DNA of 64,000 bases, from the NCBI RefSeq assembly GCF_014192415.1, contig NZ_JACHXY010000001.1, positions 558,001 through 622,000 on the forward strand, in the 5' to 3' direction. Within the stretch, counting starts at the first letter, position 1, and each line of letters opens with the position of its first letter. Source of the stretch: Microbacterium proteolyticum (GTDB lineage Bacteria; Actinomycetota; Actinomycetes; Actinomycetales; Microbacteriaceae). This document shows positions 44,703-54,305 of the stretch, piece by piece. The notes beneath the pieces were generated by a model. It had not been told where the DNA came from. It saw only the letters and a program-made list of their open reading frames with translations, and made no database searches. Both the position numbers and the translations under genes were made by a program.

Positions 44703-45302
44703 TCAGGCGGTTCGGGATGCCGTGGCGGCGAGGTCGAGCTCGCCCTCGGCGATGCGTCGGACGACGTCGATCAGCAGGCGTCGCTCGACGGGCTTGATGC
44801 GCTCGTGCAGGGCGTCTTCGTCGTCGCCGGGCAGCACGGGGATGCGCTCCTGGGCGAGGATCGGACCGGTGTCGACGCCCGAGTCCACGACGATCACGCT
44901 CGCGCCGGTCTGCTCGACCCCCGCGGCGAGCGCGTCGCGCACGCCGTGCGCGCCGGGGAACTCGGGCAGGTAGGCGGGGTGCGTGTTGATCATGCGGGGT
45001 TGCCACGCGGCGACGAGGTCGGCGGGCAGCAGGCGCATGAGGCCGCTCAGTACGACGAGGTCGGGCCGCCACACGGCGAGCTGAGCCCCGAGTTCGGCGC
45101 CCCACTCCTCGCGAGAGTCGAACGCCCCGTAGGGCACGAGGAAGGTCGGGATGCCGAAGTGCTCGGCGTGGGCGAAGCCGTCGGCCTCGCGATCCGCACC
45201 GACCGCGACCACGCGCGCCGGGAAGTCGGGGGCGGATGCCGCCTCGAGCAGGGCGCGGAGGTTGGAGCCGGTGCCGGAGATGAGAACGGCGACCGTGAGC
45301 AC
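44703..45302 (-). CDS. purN: Phosphoribosylglycinamide formyltransferase
   Basis: A 199-aa folate-dependent GAR transformylase. Motifs: [16 protein letters not shown] (phosphate loop), [13 protein letters not shown], the catalytic segment [21 protein letters not shown] (Asn, His) and [13 protein letters not shown] (Asp). The GTG start at 45302 lies six bases after TAGACT, consistent with a leaderless promoter. Upstream DUF6350 and downstream purH give the usual actinobacterial gene order. Confidence 0.97.
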   Translation of the reverse strand: MLTVAVLISGTGSNLRALLEAASAPDFPARVVAVGADREADGFAHAEHFGIPTFLVPYGAFDSREEWGAELGAQLAVWRPDLVVLSGLMRLLPADLVAAWQPRMINTHPAYLPEFPGAHGVRDALAAGVEQTGASVIVVDSGVDTGPILAQERIPVLPGDDEDALHERIKPVERRLLIDVVRRIAEGELDLAATASRTA

Positions 45303-45389
45303 GCGCCCAGTCTACGCAGGTGCGTCGACGCTCATACGGTCGGACGGGGTCGTGGGCGGGAGGCGTCCGAGGTGCGGTTCGTCGCCCCC

Positions 45390-47084
45390 TCAGCGCCGGT
45401 GGTCGGAGCCGTCGGTGCTGTCGCCGTCGGCCGCCGCCCAGGCCGCGCGGATACGTGCCCGCACGTCGTCGTCTGGCGCGGCATCCGGGGTCGATGGCGG
45501 CGAGTCCGGCGTCGGAGGGTCGCTCGGCGGCAGGTCCGCGGGCTTCGCCGAAGCCTTCGCCTTCTTCGTCGACGCTCCCGCGCCGGCCGGGGCCATCCCC
45601 TTCGGCGAGGCCGCGAGGGCGACGCCGTCCGTCGAACCGTCGACCGTCGACGGCGCCCCGCTCGGGGTCGTACCCGCCGACACGGCATCCGTCGGCTCGT
45701 CCGCGTCGCCTGCGCCCCACCCCGGCAGATGCCCCCACCCCGACGGTGCAGTGGCCGGCGCCGCCACGGAGGTCGGGTCGGTGGAGGGCCACGACGTGAA
45801 GTCCGAACGAGCGCCGGACGACACGAACGCCGAGTCACCGACCGGACGGGAGGCGACGTCGTACCGGTCATCGTCGACGTCGTCCCCGCCCGCGCGCGGG
45901 CTCAGCAGCAGGATCGCGAGCCCGACGAGCACCTCGAGTCCGAGCGCGAGCGCGAGAGGGCCGGGCTCGGGTCCCGTGTCGGCGAGGCGTCCCGGACCGA
46001 TCGAGCCCGACGAGGCGAGGGCGGCGAGCGCACCGACACCTCCCGTGAGCACGGCGACGGCGAGCGTCACCACCAGGCGCGGGCCGAACGGTTCGGGGCC
46101 GGTGGTGCGCGGCATCCGGGATCGCAGCATCCATCCGGTCAGCGCTCCCACGGTGATGGGCAGCAGCACGAGCAGCAGAAGCCACGATGAGGTCGAGTCC
46201 GGCACGGCGCCGAGCACCGGGATGCCGGGGAGTGCGCCGACCTGCGTCGCGGCCGGGGTCACGGCGGTGTCGGTGCCCAGCGCGAATCCGGGACCGGCCG
46301 TGAAGGCCACCGCCCATACGACGAGGGTGGGCAGGTACATGAGCTGGCCGAGGGCGATGACGGTCGCGCCGATGGCATCCGCGTTGCTCGCCTGGTACAG
46401 GCCGATGACCTGGGCGGAGCGGGCGATGAGGCCCGCGACCACCACGACGCCGCCGACGGCGACGAGTCCGAGGGTGGTGAAGGCGAGTCCCCTCACGACG
46501 AGTGCGGGGACGTCGGCCCACGCGTGCGGGAGCCGTCGGATGCGTGCGCGCAGGGCGTCGACCGGGCCGTCGTCGCCGACGCGCCAGGCCCCGGCGAACG
46601 CGCCCAGGAACGACGGCACGAAGAACAGCAGCGACGGCAGCAGGATGGCCAGCCACACCTCGGATGCCACCAGCTCCGCGTTGGCGGTCAGCCCCACGAG
46701 TACCGCGATCCCGGCGAAGACCACCGAACCGGAGAGCCACCCGGTGATCGCTGCACCGGCGGCGGCCGCGCGCGCTCCGGAGCGGGCGGCGAACAGGGCG
46801 GTGAAGGCCGCGAAGGCGAGCGGCGCGAGCGACAACGTGAACGATGAGAACGTCGGATCGATGCCGGTCGCCGCAAGGTACGCGTCGGGCAGGGTGACCG
46901 AGACCGGCACGAGGTGGCCGAGATGCCAGATGGAGGCCGAGGCCGGCCACAGCGCTGTCCAGTCGGGGTCGCCGACGCCGAAGACCCACAGCAGTGCGAG
47001 GGGTGCGAGGATCACCGCGATGCCGCCCGCGGCGGCCAGCACGGCGTCGAGGGCGGCGAGGAGGGCGACGAGAAGGCGATGCAT
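45390..47084 (-). CDS. DUF6350 multi-pass membrane protein (PerM-like)
   Basis: A 564-aa membrane protein. It begins [20 protein letters not shown], and about nine hydrophobic helices fill residues 1-400. The cytoplasmic tail of about 160 residues is rich in Pro, Ser, Asp and Ala, and ends [20 protein letters not shown]. Proteins of this family consistently precede purN in Actinobacteria; the mycobacterial member PerM is linked to cell division. The TAGGGT 11 bases before the ATG may be its -10. Function here is inferred from family only. Confidence 0.85.
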   Translation of the reverse strand: MHRLLVALLAALDAVLAAAGGIAVILAPLALLWVFGVGDPDWTALWPASASIWHLGHLVPVSVTLPDAYLAATGIDPTFSSFTLSLAPLAFAAFTALFAARSGARAAAAGAAITGWLSGSVVFAGIAVLVGLTANAELVASEVWLAILLPSLLFFVPSFLGAFAGAWRVGDDGPVDALRARIRRLPHAWADVPALVVRGLAFTTLGLVAVGGVVVVAGLIARSAQVIGLYQASNADAIGATVIALGQLMYLPTLVVWAVAFTAGPGFALGTDTAVTPAATQVGALPGIPVLGAVPDSTSSWLLLLVLLPITVGALTGWMLRSRMPRTTGPEPFGPRLVVTLAVAVLTGGVGALAALASSGSIGPGRLADTGPEPGPLALALGLEVLVGLAILLLSPRAGGDDVDDDRYDVASRPVGDSAFVSSGARSDFTSWPSTDPTSVAAPATAPSGWGHLPGWGAGDADEPTDAVSAGTTPSGAPSTVDGSTDGVALAASPKGMAPAGAGASTKKAKASAKPADLPPSDPPTPDSPPSTPDAAPDDDVRARIRAAWAAADGDSTDGSDHRR

Positions 47085-47124
47085 GGGCGAGAGGAACCCT
47101 ACCCGGGCAGCCGGAGCCCGCCTC

Positions 47125-47994
47125 TCAGGCGCGGCGGCGTCGCCGCACTCCCCGATCCTCTGACAGCCCGGCGGCCGCGAGGACGACGACCCCGACCAGG
47201 GTCGCGAGGAGCGCCATCAGCAGGGCCTTGCCCGTCACCCGCGCGACCCGCTTCACGAGGCGCCCCCGCCGAGAGGTCCCCCAGCCCGTCGAAGGAGCCG
47301 CGCCGGATGCAGCCGCCGAACCCTCCCGCGCCTCGCGCCAGCGCTCCCATACGATGTCCGCCAGCCGCGGGTCGGCTCCGATCGGCTCCGAGGTCAGGTC
47401 GGCCTCGGCCTTCTCGATCACGCGCGAGAAGTGCCCGGGGGCGAGCACGTAGCTCGCGGCCACGGTCCGCTCCCCCGCGGTGCGCGCCGCGCCCACGGCA
47501 TCCGGGATGCGCGGTTCGGATGCCGCGGCGTACGCCGTCACGATGGGACCGGCGACACCGGCATCGGTCATGAGCGCCGCCATCCGCTCGACGTCGACGA
47601 CCGCTCCCGGGCGCGTGGAACCGGCGGCGGCGAGAACGACCGTATCGGTGGCGCCGGCACCGGTGGCGCGCACGCGGTCGGCGAGGATCTTGGCGAGCAC
47701 CGGGTGCGGGCCGAGGGCGCGGGCGATGGGCAAGCCCCCGGCGGCCTCCACGAGGTCGACCTCGGTGTGATACCCGGTCGACAGCAGCAGCGGCACGATG
47801 ACGATGTCGTCCGTGCGCTCGCGCGCCGCGGCCACCACGTCGGTGACGAAGGGCCCGTGCACGTCGACGTAGGCCTCGTGCACCTCGACGCCCGCGGGTG
47901 CGGTCTCGCGCAGCACGTCGAGCAGGGCGCGGATGACCACGCGTCCTTCTTCGAACCGGGTGCCGTGGGCGCAGGCGATGAGTACGGCGGTCAT
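47125..47994 (-). CDS. Sirohydrochlorin chelatase-like protein (CbiX/SirB type)
   Basis: A 289-aa protein, last gene of the nitrite/siroheme operon. The N-terminal chelatase repeat has IACAHGTRFEEG (metal His), DVHGPFVTDVV and VPLLLSTGYHTEVDL (second His). A related second half follows through VLAPGHFSRVIEKA. The C-terminus is unusual: a Ser/Ala-rich linker and one transmembrane helix (KALLMALLATLVGVVVLAAAG) ending in a run of Arg, which may tether it to the membrane. Its role is iron insertion into sirohydrochlorin for the NirB siroheme. The ATG overlaps the previous stop. Confidence 0.87.
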   Translation of the reverse strand: MTAVLIACAHGTRFEEGRVVIRALLDVLRETAPAGVEVHEAYVDVHGPFVTDVVAAARERTDDIVIVPLLLSTGYHTEVDLVEAAGGLPIARALGPHPVLAKILADRVRATGAGATDTVVLAAAGSTRPGAVVDVERMAALMTDAGVAGPIVTAYAAASEPRIPDAVGAARTAGERTVAASYVLAPGHFSRVIEKAEADLTSEPIGADPRLADIVWERWREAREGSAAASGAAPSTGWGTSRRGRLVKRVARVTGKALLMALLATLVGVVVLAAAGLSEDRGVRRRRRA

Positions 47995-49130
47995 GAGTCC
48001 TCCTCGTCGACCAGGTCGAGCCGGTAGCCGCGTTTGTAGACGGTGCGGATCAGGTCGATGCCGCCGAGCGCCTCGCGCGTGCGGGCGACGGCCACCTCGA
48101 CCGCGTGTCCGCTCGCCTCGGCGCTCGACAGCGCGGCGACCAGGTCGGTGCGCGAGACGACCGCGCCGGGGTGACGTGCGAGGGCTCGCAGGATCTCCAC
48201 CCCCGTGCGCGGCAGGGCCGTGAAGACGCCGTCGAGCACGATCCCGGCGGAGCGGACGCCGAGGCGACCGACGGTCGTGGGGATCGCGGGCGCGTCGGGC
48301 CCGCCGTAGTGCGTCACGACCGCGCGGACGAGCGCACCGAGGCGCCCCCGGTCGGGGACCAGCGGATGTATCCCGGCGTCGAGCAGGGGGCCGGCGGTGA
48401 TGGGACCGACCGCGGCCATCAGCACCCGGCCGTCGCGGGCTCGGGATGCCACCCCCTCGAGCGCGTCGGCGCGCTCGGCGGCGAGGATCCACTCGCGGGC
48501 CGCGGGGGCGGAGGTGAACAGCACGGCGTCGACCTCGCCGCGGGCGACCTGGCGGGTGGAGGCGGCGACGACCTCGGGATCGGGCGGCGGGCCCCACCGG
48601 TAGATGGTGAGGCTCGTCACGCGGGCGCCCGCCGCCTCGAACGCCTCGTCGAGGCCGTCGGCACCGGAGCCATGGTGCTGCACGGCGACGTGGAGCCCCG
48701 CGATCCCCTCGGCGACGAGGAAGTCGCGCAGCTCCGCCGCGGTCTCGCTCTCGGCCACCCAGTCGGCCTCGAACCCCGCCTGTTGGATCGCCCCACGCGC
48801 CTTCGGTCCGCGCGCGACGATGCGGGCGCCCTCGAGCACGGCGCTCAGGTCGTCGTGCAGTCCCGCTTCGTCGGCGGTCTCCATCCAGCCGCGGAAGCCG
48901 ACGCCGGTGGTCGCCACCACCACGTCGGGCGGATCGGCGACGAGCTGACGCGTCTGCGAGACGAGTTCGTCGTCGTCGACGTGCGGGATGATCGTCAGCG
49001 CCGGAGCCACGCGCACGCGGGCGCCGTGACGTTCGAGGGCCGCCGACAGCTCCCCCGACCGCCGGTCCACGGGAAGCAGCACGGTGCACCCCTGGAGCAC
49101 CGTGCTGATCGTCCGGACGGGAACGGTCAC
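47991..49130 (-). CDS. nnaR: HemD-like / winged-helix regulator of nitrite assimilation (NnaR type)
   Basis: A 379-aa protein. Residues about 10-265 form a uroporphyrinogen-III synthase-like domain (VLLPVDRRSGELSAALERHG, VVVATTGVGFRGWME, VLFTSAPAAREWI, AAVGPITAGPLLDAGI). Residues about 285-375 form an OmpR/PhoB-type winged helix (LPRTGVEILRALARHPGAVV, then VAVARTREALGG and TVYKRGYRL). This architecture is that of NnaR, the co-regulator of nitrate/nitrite assimilation. It may also retain or have lost synthase activity. GTG start coupled to the methyltransferase gene (GTGA). Confidence 0.88.
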   Translation of the reverse strand: MTVPVRTISTVLQGCTVLLPVDRRSGELSAALERHGARVRVAPALTIIPHVDDDELVSQTRQLVADPPDVVVATTGVGFRGWMETADEAGLHDDLSAVLEGARIVARGPKARGAIQQAGFEADWVAESETAAELRDFLVAEGIAGLHVAVQHHGSGADGLDEAFEAAGARVTSLTIYRWGPPPDPEVVAASTRQVARGEVDAVLFTSAPAAREWILAAERADALEGVASRARDGRVLMAAVGPITAGPLLDAGIHPLVPDRGRLGALVRAVVTHYGGPDAPAIPTTVGRLGVRSAGIVLDGVFTALPRTGVEILRALARHPGAVVSRTDLVAALSSAEASGHAVEVAVARTREALGGIDLIRTVYKRGYRLDLVDEEDS

Positions 49131-50359
49131 CCGGCCCCCTCGCCCGCCATCGCGGGCACCGGCATCAGCAGGTCGGCGCGGGCCACCTCACCGAACACCA
49201 GCACCGCCGGGTTGGCCAGGCGGTGGGTCTCGGCATCCTGGATCGCCGTGCCGAGGGTCGTGCGGATCGTGCGCTGGGCGGGCGTGTGGCCGTTCTCGAC
49301 GAAGGCGACGGGACGCGACTCGGGGGCCCCTGCGGCGCGGGCCGCGGCGACGAACCGGGGCAGGGCGCTCACCCCCATCAGCGCGACCACCGTGGCGGTG
49401 TCGTCGCGAAGGGCGGCGAGGGTGGCCTCGCTCGGCGTCTCCTGACCGTTCACAACGTGCAGAGTACCGGCCACGCCCCGATGCGTGACGGGGACACCCG
49501 CGGCCGAGGGCACGGCGATGGCGCTCGAGATGCCGGGGACGACCTCGACGGGGATGCCGGCGGCCCGGCACGCGATGACCTCTTCGCCGCCGCGGCCGTA
49601 GACGAAGGGATCGCCGCCCTTGAGGCGCACGACCCTCAGGCCTCGCGCGGCGCGGTCGACGATGAGGGCGTTGATCTCGTCCTGCGGCACGGGGTGGTGC
49701 TGGGGGCGCTTGCCGACGTCGATGAGCTCGACGTCGTCGCCGAGTTCGGCGAGCACGCCGGTGGGGCCGAGACGGTCGTGCACGACGACGTCGGCCTCGG
49801 CGAGCAGCGCGCGAGCGCGGACGGTCAGCAGATCGACCGGGCCGGGGCCGCCGCCGACGAGCGCGACACCCCCCACGGGTGTGCGCCGTCGGCGGCGGAG
49901 CGGAAGGGCGCCCTCGGCGAGGCGAGAGGCGATGGCGTCGCGCACGGCGACGCTGCGGCGGGGATCGGCCCCGGCGGTCGACACGACGCCGACCATGACG
50001 TCGCCGCTGGTGGTCTCGGCGGCCAGGCGCGCGGTGCCCTTGCCCCCGTGCCCGGCGTTCACGCACCACACGCGCCGCGTCTCGGCCGCGTCGACCACGA
50101 GCGCATCGACGGATGCCGAGCCCGTGGCCGTGTGGCAGAACCAGGCGTCGTCGAGATCACCGGCGTCGAACGGGCGCGCGAGCCACTCGATGTCGCCGGC
50201 GGAGGCGAGGGCTGCGAGCCTCTCGGTCGCCTCCGGCGCGACGATGCGCACGCGCGCCCCCGCCGCACGGAGGCGCTCGATACGCCGTTCTGCGACGCGC
50301 CCGGCGCCCACGCAGACGACGAGTCGGTCGGTGAGGTCGAGGCCGGCGAGAGCGATCAT
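49127..50359 (-). CDS. cysG: Siroheme synthase: precorrin-2 dehydrogenase plus uroporphyrinogen-III C-methyltransferase
   Basis: A 410-aa two-domain protein. Residues about 1-145 resemble the CysG N-terminal NAD-dependent dehydrogenase (LVVCVGAGRVAERRIERL). Residues about 160-400 are SUMT, with VALVGGGPGPVDLLTVRA, VVHDRL, RLKGGDPFVYGRGGEE, VVPGISSAIAVPSAAGVPVTHRG and TVVALMGV. The middle ferrochelatase/dimerisation part of full-length CysG (about 457 aa) is short, matching the separate chelatase gene downstream. ATG overlapping the nirD stop. Confidence 0.9.
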   Translation of the reverse strand: MIALAGLDLTDRLVVCVGAGRVAERRIERLRAAGARVRIVAPEATERLAALASAGDIEWLARPFDAGDLDDAWFCHTATGSASVDALVVDAAETRRVWCVNAGHGGKGTARLAAETTSGDVMVGVVSTAGADPRRSVAVRDAIASRLAEGALPLRRRRRTPVGGVALVGGGPGPVDLLTVRARALLAEADVVVHDRLGPTGVLAELGDDVELIDVGKRPQHHPVPQDEINALIVDRAARGLRVVRLKGGDPFVYGRGGEEVIACRAAGIPVEVVPGISSAIAVPSAAGVPVTHRGVAGTLHVVNGQETPSEATLAALRDDTATVVALMGVSALPRFVAAARAAGAPESRPVAFVENGHTPAQRTIRTTLGTAIQDAETHRLANPAVLVFGEVARADLLMPVPAMAGEGAG

Positions 50360-50823
50360 CGGGGGTCTCCTGGGATCTTCACGAGCACATCGCCGTCTGC
50401 GACGGCCACCGGGTAGACGGCGAGCGACTGCGGGTCCTTGCCCTGGGTGTCGAGGCAGCCACCTGTGCGCAGGTCGAACACCTGCTTGTACATGGGGGAT
50501 GCCACGGTGGGCACACCCGCGCGATCACCGACGATGCCCCGCGACATGATCGCCGCGCCGCTGAACGGATCGATCTGGTCGGTGGCGTAGAGCCGGCCGT
50601 CGAAGGTGCGGAACAACGCGATCTGCCGGTCGCCGATGAGAGCGGCGGCCCCGCGCTCGACGAGCAGGTCGTCGACGCGGCAGACGCGCACCCAGCCCGC
50701 GGCGGGGGTCGCAGCGGCCACCGGGGTCGCGGTCCCCGCGGTAGAGGGCTCCGCCGGCGCCACCGGCAGGGTGGAGGAGTGAGGTGTCATGGCATCCGTC
50801 CTCGTGGCATCCACGATCGTCAT
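50356..50823 (-). CDS. nirD: Nitrite reductase small subunit
   Basis: A 155-aa partner of NirB. A variable Thr/Pro/Ala-rich N-terminus of about 40 residues precedes the Rieske-like NirD fold: WVRVCRVDDLLVERG, IALFRTFDGRLYATDQIDPF, VASPMYKQVFDLRTGGCLD and YPVAVADGDVLVKI. The Cys/His cluster ligands of true Rieske proteins are replaced, as is normal for NirD. The ATG at 50823 overlaps the nirB stop (ATGA); a second ATG 11 codons later is possible. Confidence 0.93.
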   Translation of the reverse strand: MTIVDATRTDAMTPHSSTLPVAPAEPSTAGTATPVAAATPAAGWVRVCRVDDLLVERGAAALIGDRQIALFRTFDGRLYATDQIDPFSGAAIMSRGIVGDRAGVPTVASPMYKQVFDLRTGGCLDTQGKDPQSLAVYPVAVADGDVLVKIPGDPR

Positions 50824-53477
50824 GAGCGCACCGCCAGCGTGGTGCCGCCGATGAACACGGCTCCCGAGGCGCGCTCCTCGGCCGTGGCGGGGCGGGCCTG
50901 GCCGCGCTCGGCGACGTAGGCGAGCGAGGGGTCGGCGACCTCGGGGGCGTTGACGAAGCTCTGGAAGCGCTTGAGCTTCTCGGGGTCGGCGAGCGTCGCC
51001 GCCCACTCGTCCTCGTACGCATCGATGTGAGAGGCCATGGCCCGGTCGAGGTCGTCGGCGATGCCGAGGCTGTCGTCGAACACGACCGCTTTCAGCGCGT
51101 CGAGGCCGCCCTCGTAGTCCTGCATCCACGGTGCGGTGCGCTGCAGCCGGTCGGCGGTGCGGATGTAGAACATCAAGAACCGGTCGATCGCGCGCAGCAG
51201 CCCCTCGTCGTCGAGGCCCTCGGCGAAGAGCACCGCGTGGCGCGGGGTGAATCCGCCGTTGCCGCCGACGTACATGTTCCAGCCGGCCTCGGTCGCGATG
51301 ACCCCGACGTCCTTGCCGCGGGCCTCGGCGCACTCGCGCGCGCAGCCCGAGACCCCGAACTTGATCTTGTGCGGAGAGCGCAGGCCCCGGTAGCGCAGCT
51401 CGAGCTGCACGGCCATGCCGACGGAGTCCTGCACGCCATAGCGGCACCACGTCGAACCAACGCACGACTTCACGGTGCGAAGCGACTTCCCGTACGCGTG
51501 TCCCGACTCGAAGCCGGCGTCGACCAGGCGCTTCCAGATGTCGGGCAGCTGGTCCAGACGCGCTCCGAACAGGTCGATCCGCTGGCCGCCGGTGATCTTC
51601 GTGTACAGCCCGAAGTCCCGCGCCACCTCGCCGATGACGACGAGCCCCTCGGGCGTGACCTCTCCGCCCGGGATGCGCGGCACCACGCTGTAGCTGCCGT
51701 CGCGCTGGATGTTCGCCATGACGTGGTCGTTGGTGTCCTGCATAGTCGCGAGCTCGCCGTCGAGCACGTGCCCCGAGTACAGGCTCGCCAGGATGCTCGC
51801 GAGCGCCGGCTTGCAGATGTCGCAGCCGCGGCCGGTGCCGAAGCGCTCGACGATCGAGGTGAAGGTCGTCAGTCCCGAGACGCGGACGGCATCGAAGAGC
51901 TGCGCGCGGGTGAAAGCGAAATGCTCGCACAGGCCGTTCGAGACTTCCTTTCCGGATGCCGCGAGCTCGGTCGCCACGAGCTTCTTGACGAGCGTGAAGC
52001 ACGAGCCGCACGCCGCTCCCGCCTTCGTGCAGGCCTTGACCTCGGCGGCATCCGCGCAGTCGTGCTCGGTCACCGCATCCCGAACCGTCCCCGCGGTCAC
52101 GCCGTTGCACGAGCAGATGATGGCGTCGGCCGGCAGGTCGCCCTGCGGGGCCGGGGCGAGGTCGGAGGGCATGAGGTACGCCGCCGGGTCGCCGCCGAGG
52201 GCGCGACCGACGAGGGGGCGGAGCGACGTGTACGCCGACGCGTCGCCGACGAGGATGCCACCGAGCAGGGTCTGCGCGTCGTCGCTCAGCACGAGCTTCT
52301 TGTAGACGCCCGACACCGGATCGGCGTAGGTGACGTCGAGGGCGTTCGGCGTCTCGGCGAACGCGTCGCCGAAGCTGGCGACCTCGACGCCCGAGAGTTT
52401 GAGCTTGGCCGAGGTGTCGAAGCCGGGGAACGACGCCGCGCCTCCCAGCAGGCGGGTCGCGGCGACCTCGGCCATCGCGTAACCCGGGGCGACGAGACCG
52501 ATGCACTGGCCGTCGAAGCTCGCGACCTCGCCGATCGCGAGGATCGAGGGGTCGGAGGTGTCGCAGCCCTCGTCGATCACGACACCGCCGCGGGCGTCGA
52601 CGGCGAGCTCCGCGGTGCGGGCGAGTTCGTCGCGGGGGCGCACACCGACCGTGAAGACGACGATGTCGACGGCCTCCCACGTGCCGTCGCGCAGTTCGAT
52701 GCCGCACACGGCGCCGGACTTGTCGGCATCCACCCTGGTCGTCACCGAGCTCGTGCGCACCTCGATACCGCGGGATTCGATGAGCCGCTGCAACGCCTTC
52801 GCGCCGCCCAGGTCGAGCTGGGCCGACATCAGGCGCTCGTTCGACTGCAGCACGAACGGCGAGACGCCCTCGGCCTGCAGCGCCCCGGCTGCCTCGAGGC
52901 CGAGCAGGCCCCCACCGACGACAGCGCCGCGCAGGGGACGACCCAGCTGCGCCGTGCGCTTCGCGACCCAGTCGCGCATGCCGGCGACGTCGTCGAGCGT
53001 GCGGTAGACGAAGCAGCCCTGGTGGTCGAACCCGTCCAGAGCGAGCCTCGCGGCGTAGGAGCCGGTCGCCAGCACGAGGCGGTCGTAGGAGTGCGTGGAG
53101 CCGCCGGCGGTGGTGACGGTGCGGGCCGCGCGGTCGATCTTGGTGACGCGTGCGTCGGTCTCGACGCGCACGCGCTCGTGATCGAGCACGGTGGGGTCGA
53201 GGGCGAGGTCGTCCGGCGTCTTGCCGCTGAAGTAGCCGGTCAGGCCCACCCGGTCGTAGGGGCCGCGCGCCTCGTCGCCGAGCACCGTGACCGACCAACG
53301 ACCGTCGGTGTCGCGGCTGGTGAGGCTCTCGACGAATCGGTGCGCCACCATGCCCGCGCCGACGACGACGACGGATCCGGATGACGCAGGGTGGAGCACG
53401 TCGTCACCGTACGCGGTGGACTTTGCGCGGCGGTCAGCGGCGTGTTTCGTACCGGTTGCGGGGTTCGTGCGGGCCAT
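50820..53477 (-). CDS. nirB: Assimilatory nitrite reductase [NAD(P)H] large subunit
   Basis: An 885-aa enzyme reducing nitrite to ammonium. The N-terminal FAD/NAD module has SVVVVGAGMVAHRFVESL and GAVVGGGLLGLEAAGAL. The [2Fe-2S] Bfd-like segment is IICSCNGVTAGTV through CTKAGAACGSC. The C-terminal siroheme/[4Fe-4S] domain has SCVGSTWCRYG and GVSGCARECAEA, supplying four Cys. Complete. The ATG follows TAGCGT by six bases, a leaderless-type start. It heads a five-gene, overlap-coupled operon that also makes its siroheme. Confidence 0.97.
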   Translation of the reverse strand: MARTNPATGTKHAADRRAKSTAYGDDVLHPASSGSVVVVGAGMVAHRFVESLTSRDTDGRWSVTVLGDEARGPYDRVGLTGYFSGKTPDDLALDPTVLDHERVRVETDARVTKIDRAARTVTTAGGSTHSYDRLVLATGSYAARLALDGFDHQGCFVYRTLDDVAGMRDWVAKRTAQLGRPLRGAVVGGGLLGLEAAGALQAEGVSPFVLQSNERLMSAQLDLGGAKALQRLIESRGIEVRTSSVTTRVDADKSGAVCGIELRDGTWEAVDIVVFTVGVRPRDELARTAELAVDARGGVVIDEGCDTSDPSILAIGEVASFDGQCIGLVAPGYAMAEVAATRLLGGAASFPGFDTSAKLKLSGVEVASFGDAFAETPNALDVTYADPVSGVYKKLVLSDDAQTLLGGILVGDASAYTSLRPLVGRALGGDPAAYLMPSDLAPAPQGDLPADAIICSCNGVTAGTVRDAVTEHDCADAAEVKACTKAGAACGSCFTLVKKLVATELAASGKEVSNGLCEHFAFTRAQLFDAVRVSGLTTFTSIVERFGTGRGCDICKPALASILASLYSGHVLDGELATMQDTNDHVMANIQRDGSYSVVPRIPGGEVTPEGLVVIGEVARDFGLYTKITGGQRIDLFGARLDQLPDIWKRLVDAGFESGHAYGKSLRTVKSCVGSTWCRYGVQDSVGMAVQLELRYRGLRSPHKIKFGVSGCARECAEARGKDVGVIATEAGWNMYVGGNGGFTPRHAVLFAEGLDDEGLLRAIDRFLMFYIRTADRLQRTAPWMQDYEGGLDALKAVVFDDSLGIADDLDRAMASHIDAYEDEWAATLADPEKLKRFQSFVNAPEVADPSLAYVAERGQARPATAEERASGAVFIGGTTLAVRS

Positions 53478-53602
53478 GCCCCGACGCTAAGCAACGGAGG
53501 TTTCCCCCGCCGTCGCCCCGGCGTTACCCCCGGCGAACGTTTCTCTCACGGGGCCGCGTCGTCCCTGTGAGGTTTGCGCCCCCGGCATCCGCCGCTCCCT
53601 CA

Positions 53603-53677
53603 CCCGTCGAGTGTCCAGAACACGCCGCATCCACCCGGCGCGCAGCGGCGTGTCTCGGACACTCGACACTCGACGGG
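53603..53677. repeat. GTCGAGTGTCC palindromic repeat, copy 1
   Basis: GTCGAGTGTCC near 53606-53616 pairs with GGACACTCGAC at 53657-53667. The inner stem is ACACGCCGC/GCGGCGTGT. With copy 2 it fills most of the 325-base gap before nirB; nothing else is evident there. Confidence 0.75.
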
Positions 53678-53716
53678 CGGTGCCCGCCTCGACGCCGCGC
53701 GGCGGTCGCGGCCCAC

Positions 53717-53776
53717 CTCGAGTGTCCGCAACACGCCGCCTCCCCGGAGGCGCAGCGGCATGTGCTGGACACTCAA
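53717..53776. repeat. GTCGAGTGTCC palindromic repeat, copy 2
   Basis: CTCGAGTGTCC (53717-53727) and GGACACTCAA (53767-53776). The inner ACACGCCGCC...GCGGCATGTG stem is slightly eroded. It ends 27 bases past the deazaflavin-oxidoreductase stop. Confidence 0.7.
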
Positions 53777-53802
53777 CGGGCGGGGCGGGCGCCCGCACCG
53801 GG

Positions 53803-54240
53803 TTACTCGGCCGGCTCCAGCACGAACAGCTCGATACGCCGATCCGTCTTCTTCTGGTACTCGTCGTAGTCGGGCCAGACCTCGGTCGCGTAGCCCCACC
53901 ACTCCTCGCGCTCGGCCCCCTCGGCCTGGTGCGCGTCGTACTCCTTCTTCACGTCGCCGTCCTGCAGGGCGACGCGGGGGTTCTTCACGAGGTTGTAGAA
54001 CCACGCGGGATGCTCCGGGGCGCCTCCCTTGGATGCCACGACCGCGTACTTCCCGTCGTGCTCGACGCGCATGAGGGCGGTCTTCCGCAGGCCCCCGGTT
54101 TTGGCGCCGACGGTGGTGAGGACGATGATGGGTACGCCCCGCATGTCGGCGGACTCCTGGCCCCCCGTGGCTTCGAACGTCTCCGCCTGCTGACGGGCCC
54201 ATTCGCTGGTGCTGGGTAGATACTCTCCTGAGAGTGACAT
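53803..54240 (-). CDS. Nitroreductase/quinone reductase, deazaflavin (F420)-dependent type (DDN family)
   Basis: A 145-aa split-beta-barrel protein. Family marks: [43 protein letters not shown] and the Trp/Tyr-rich ending [20 protein letters not shown]. It is related to mycobacterial Ddn, which uses reduced F420 to reduce quinones. The ATG follows TATCGT by seven bases (leaderless-type). Physiological substrate unknown. Confidence 0.9.
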   Translation of the reverse strand: MSLSGEYLPSTSEWARQQAETFEATGGQESADMRGVPIIVLTTVGAKTGGLRKTALMRVEHDGKYAVVASKGGAPEHPAWFYNLVKNPRVALQDGDVKKEYDAHQAEGAEREEWWGYATEVWPDYDEYQKKTDRRIELFVLEPAE

Positions 54241-54305
54241 AGCTCACACGATACGTCGGCGTCTTCCCCTCCGGTCTAGCCCCTCCCCCTTTTTCTGGAG
54301 CCTTC

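Noticed and set aside
53480..53580. GlnR-type boxes before nirB (GAAAC and GTAAC pieces on the minus strand)
   Set aside because: Spacing between half-sites does not follow the regular 11-base GlnR pattern; too weak to list.
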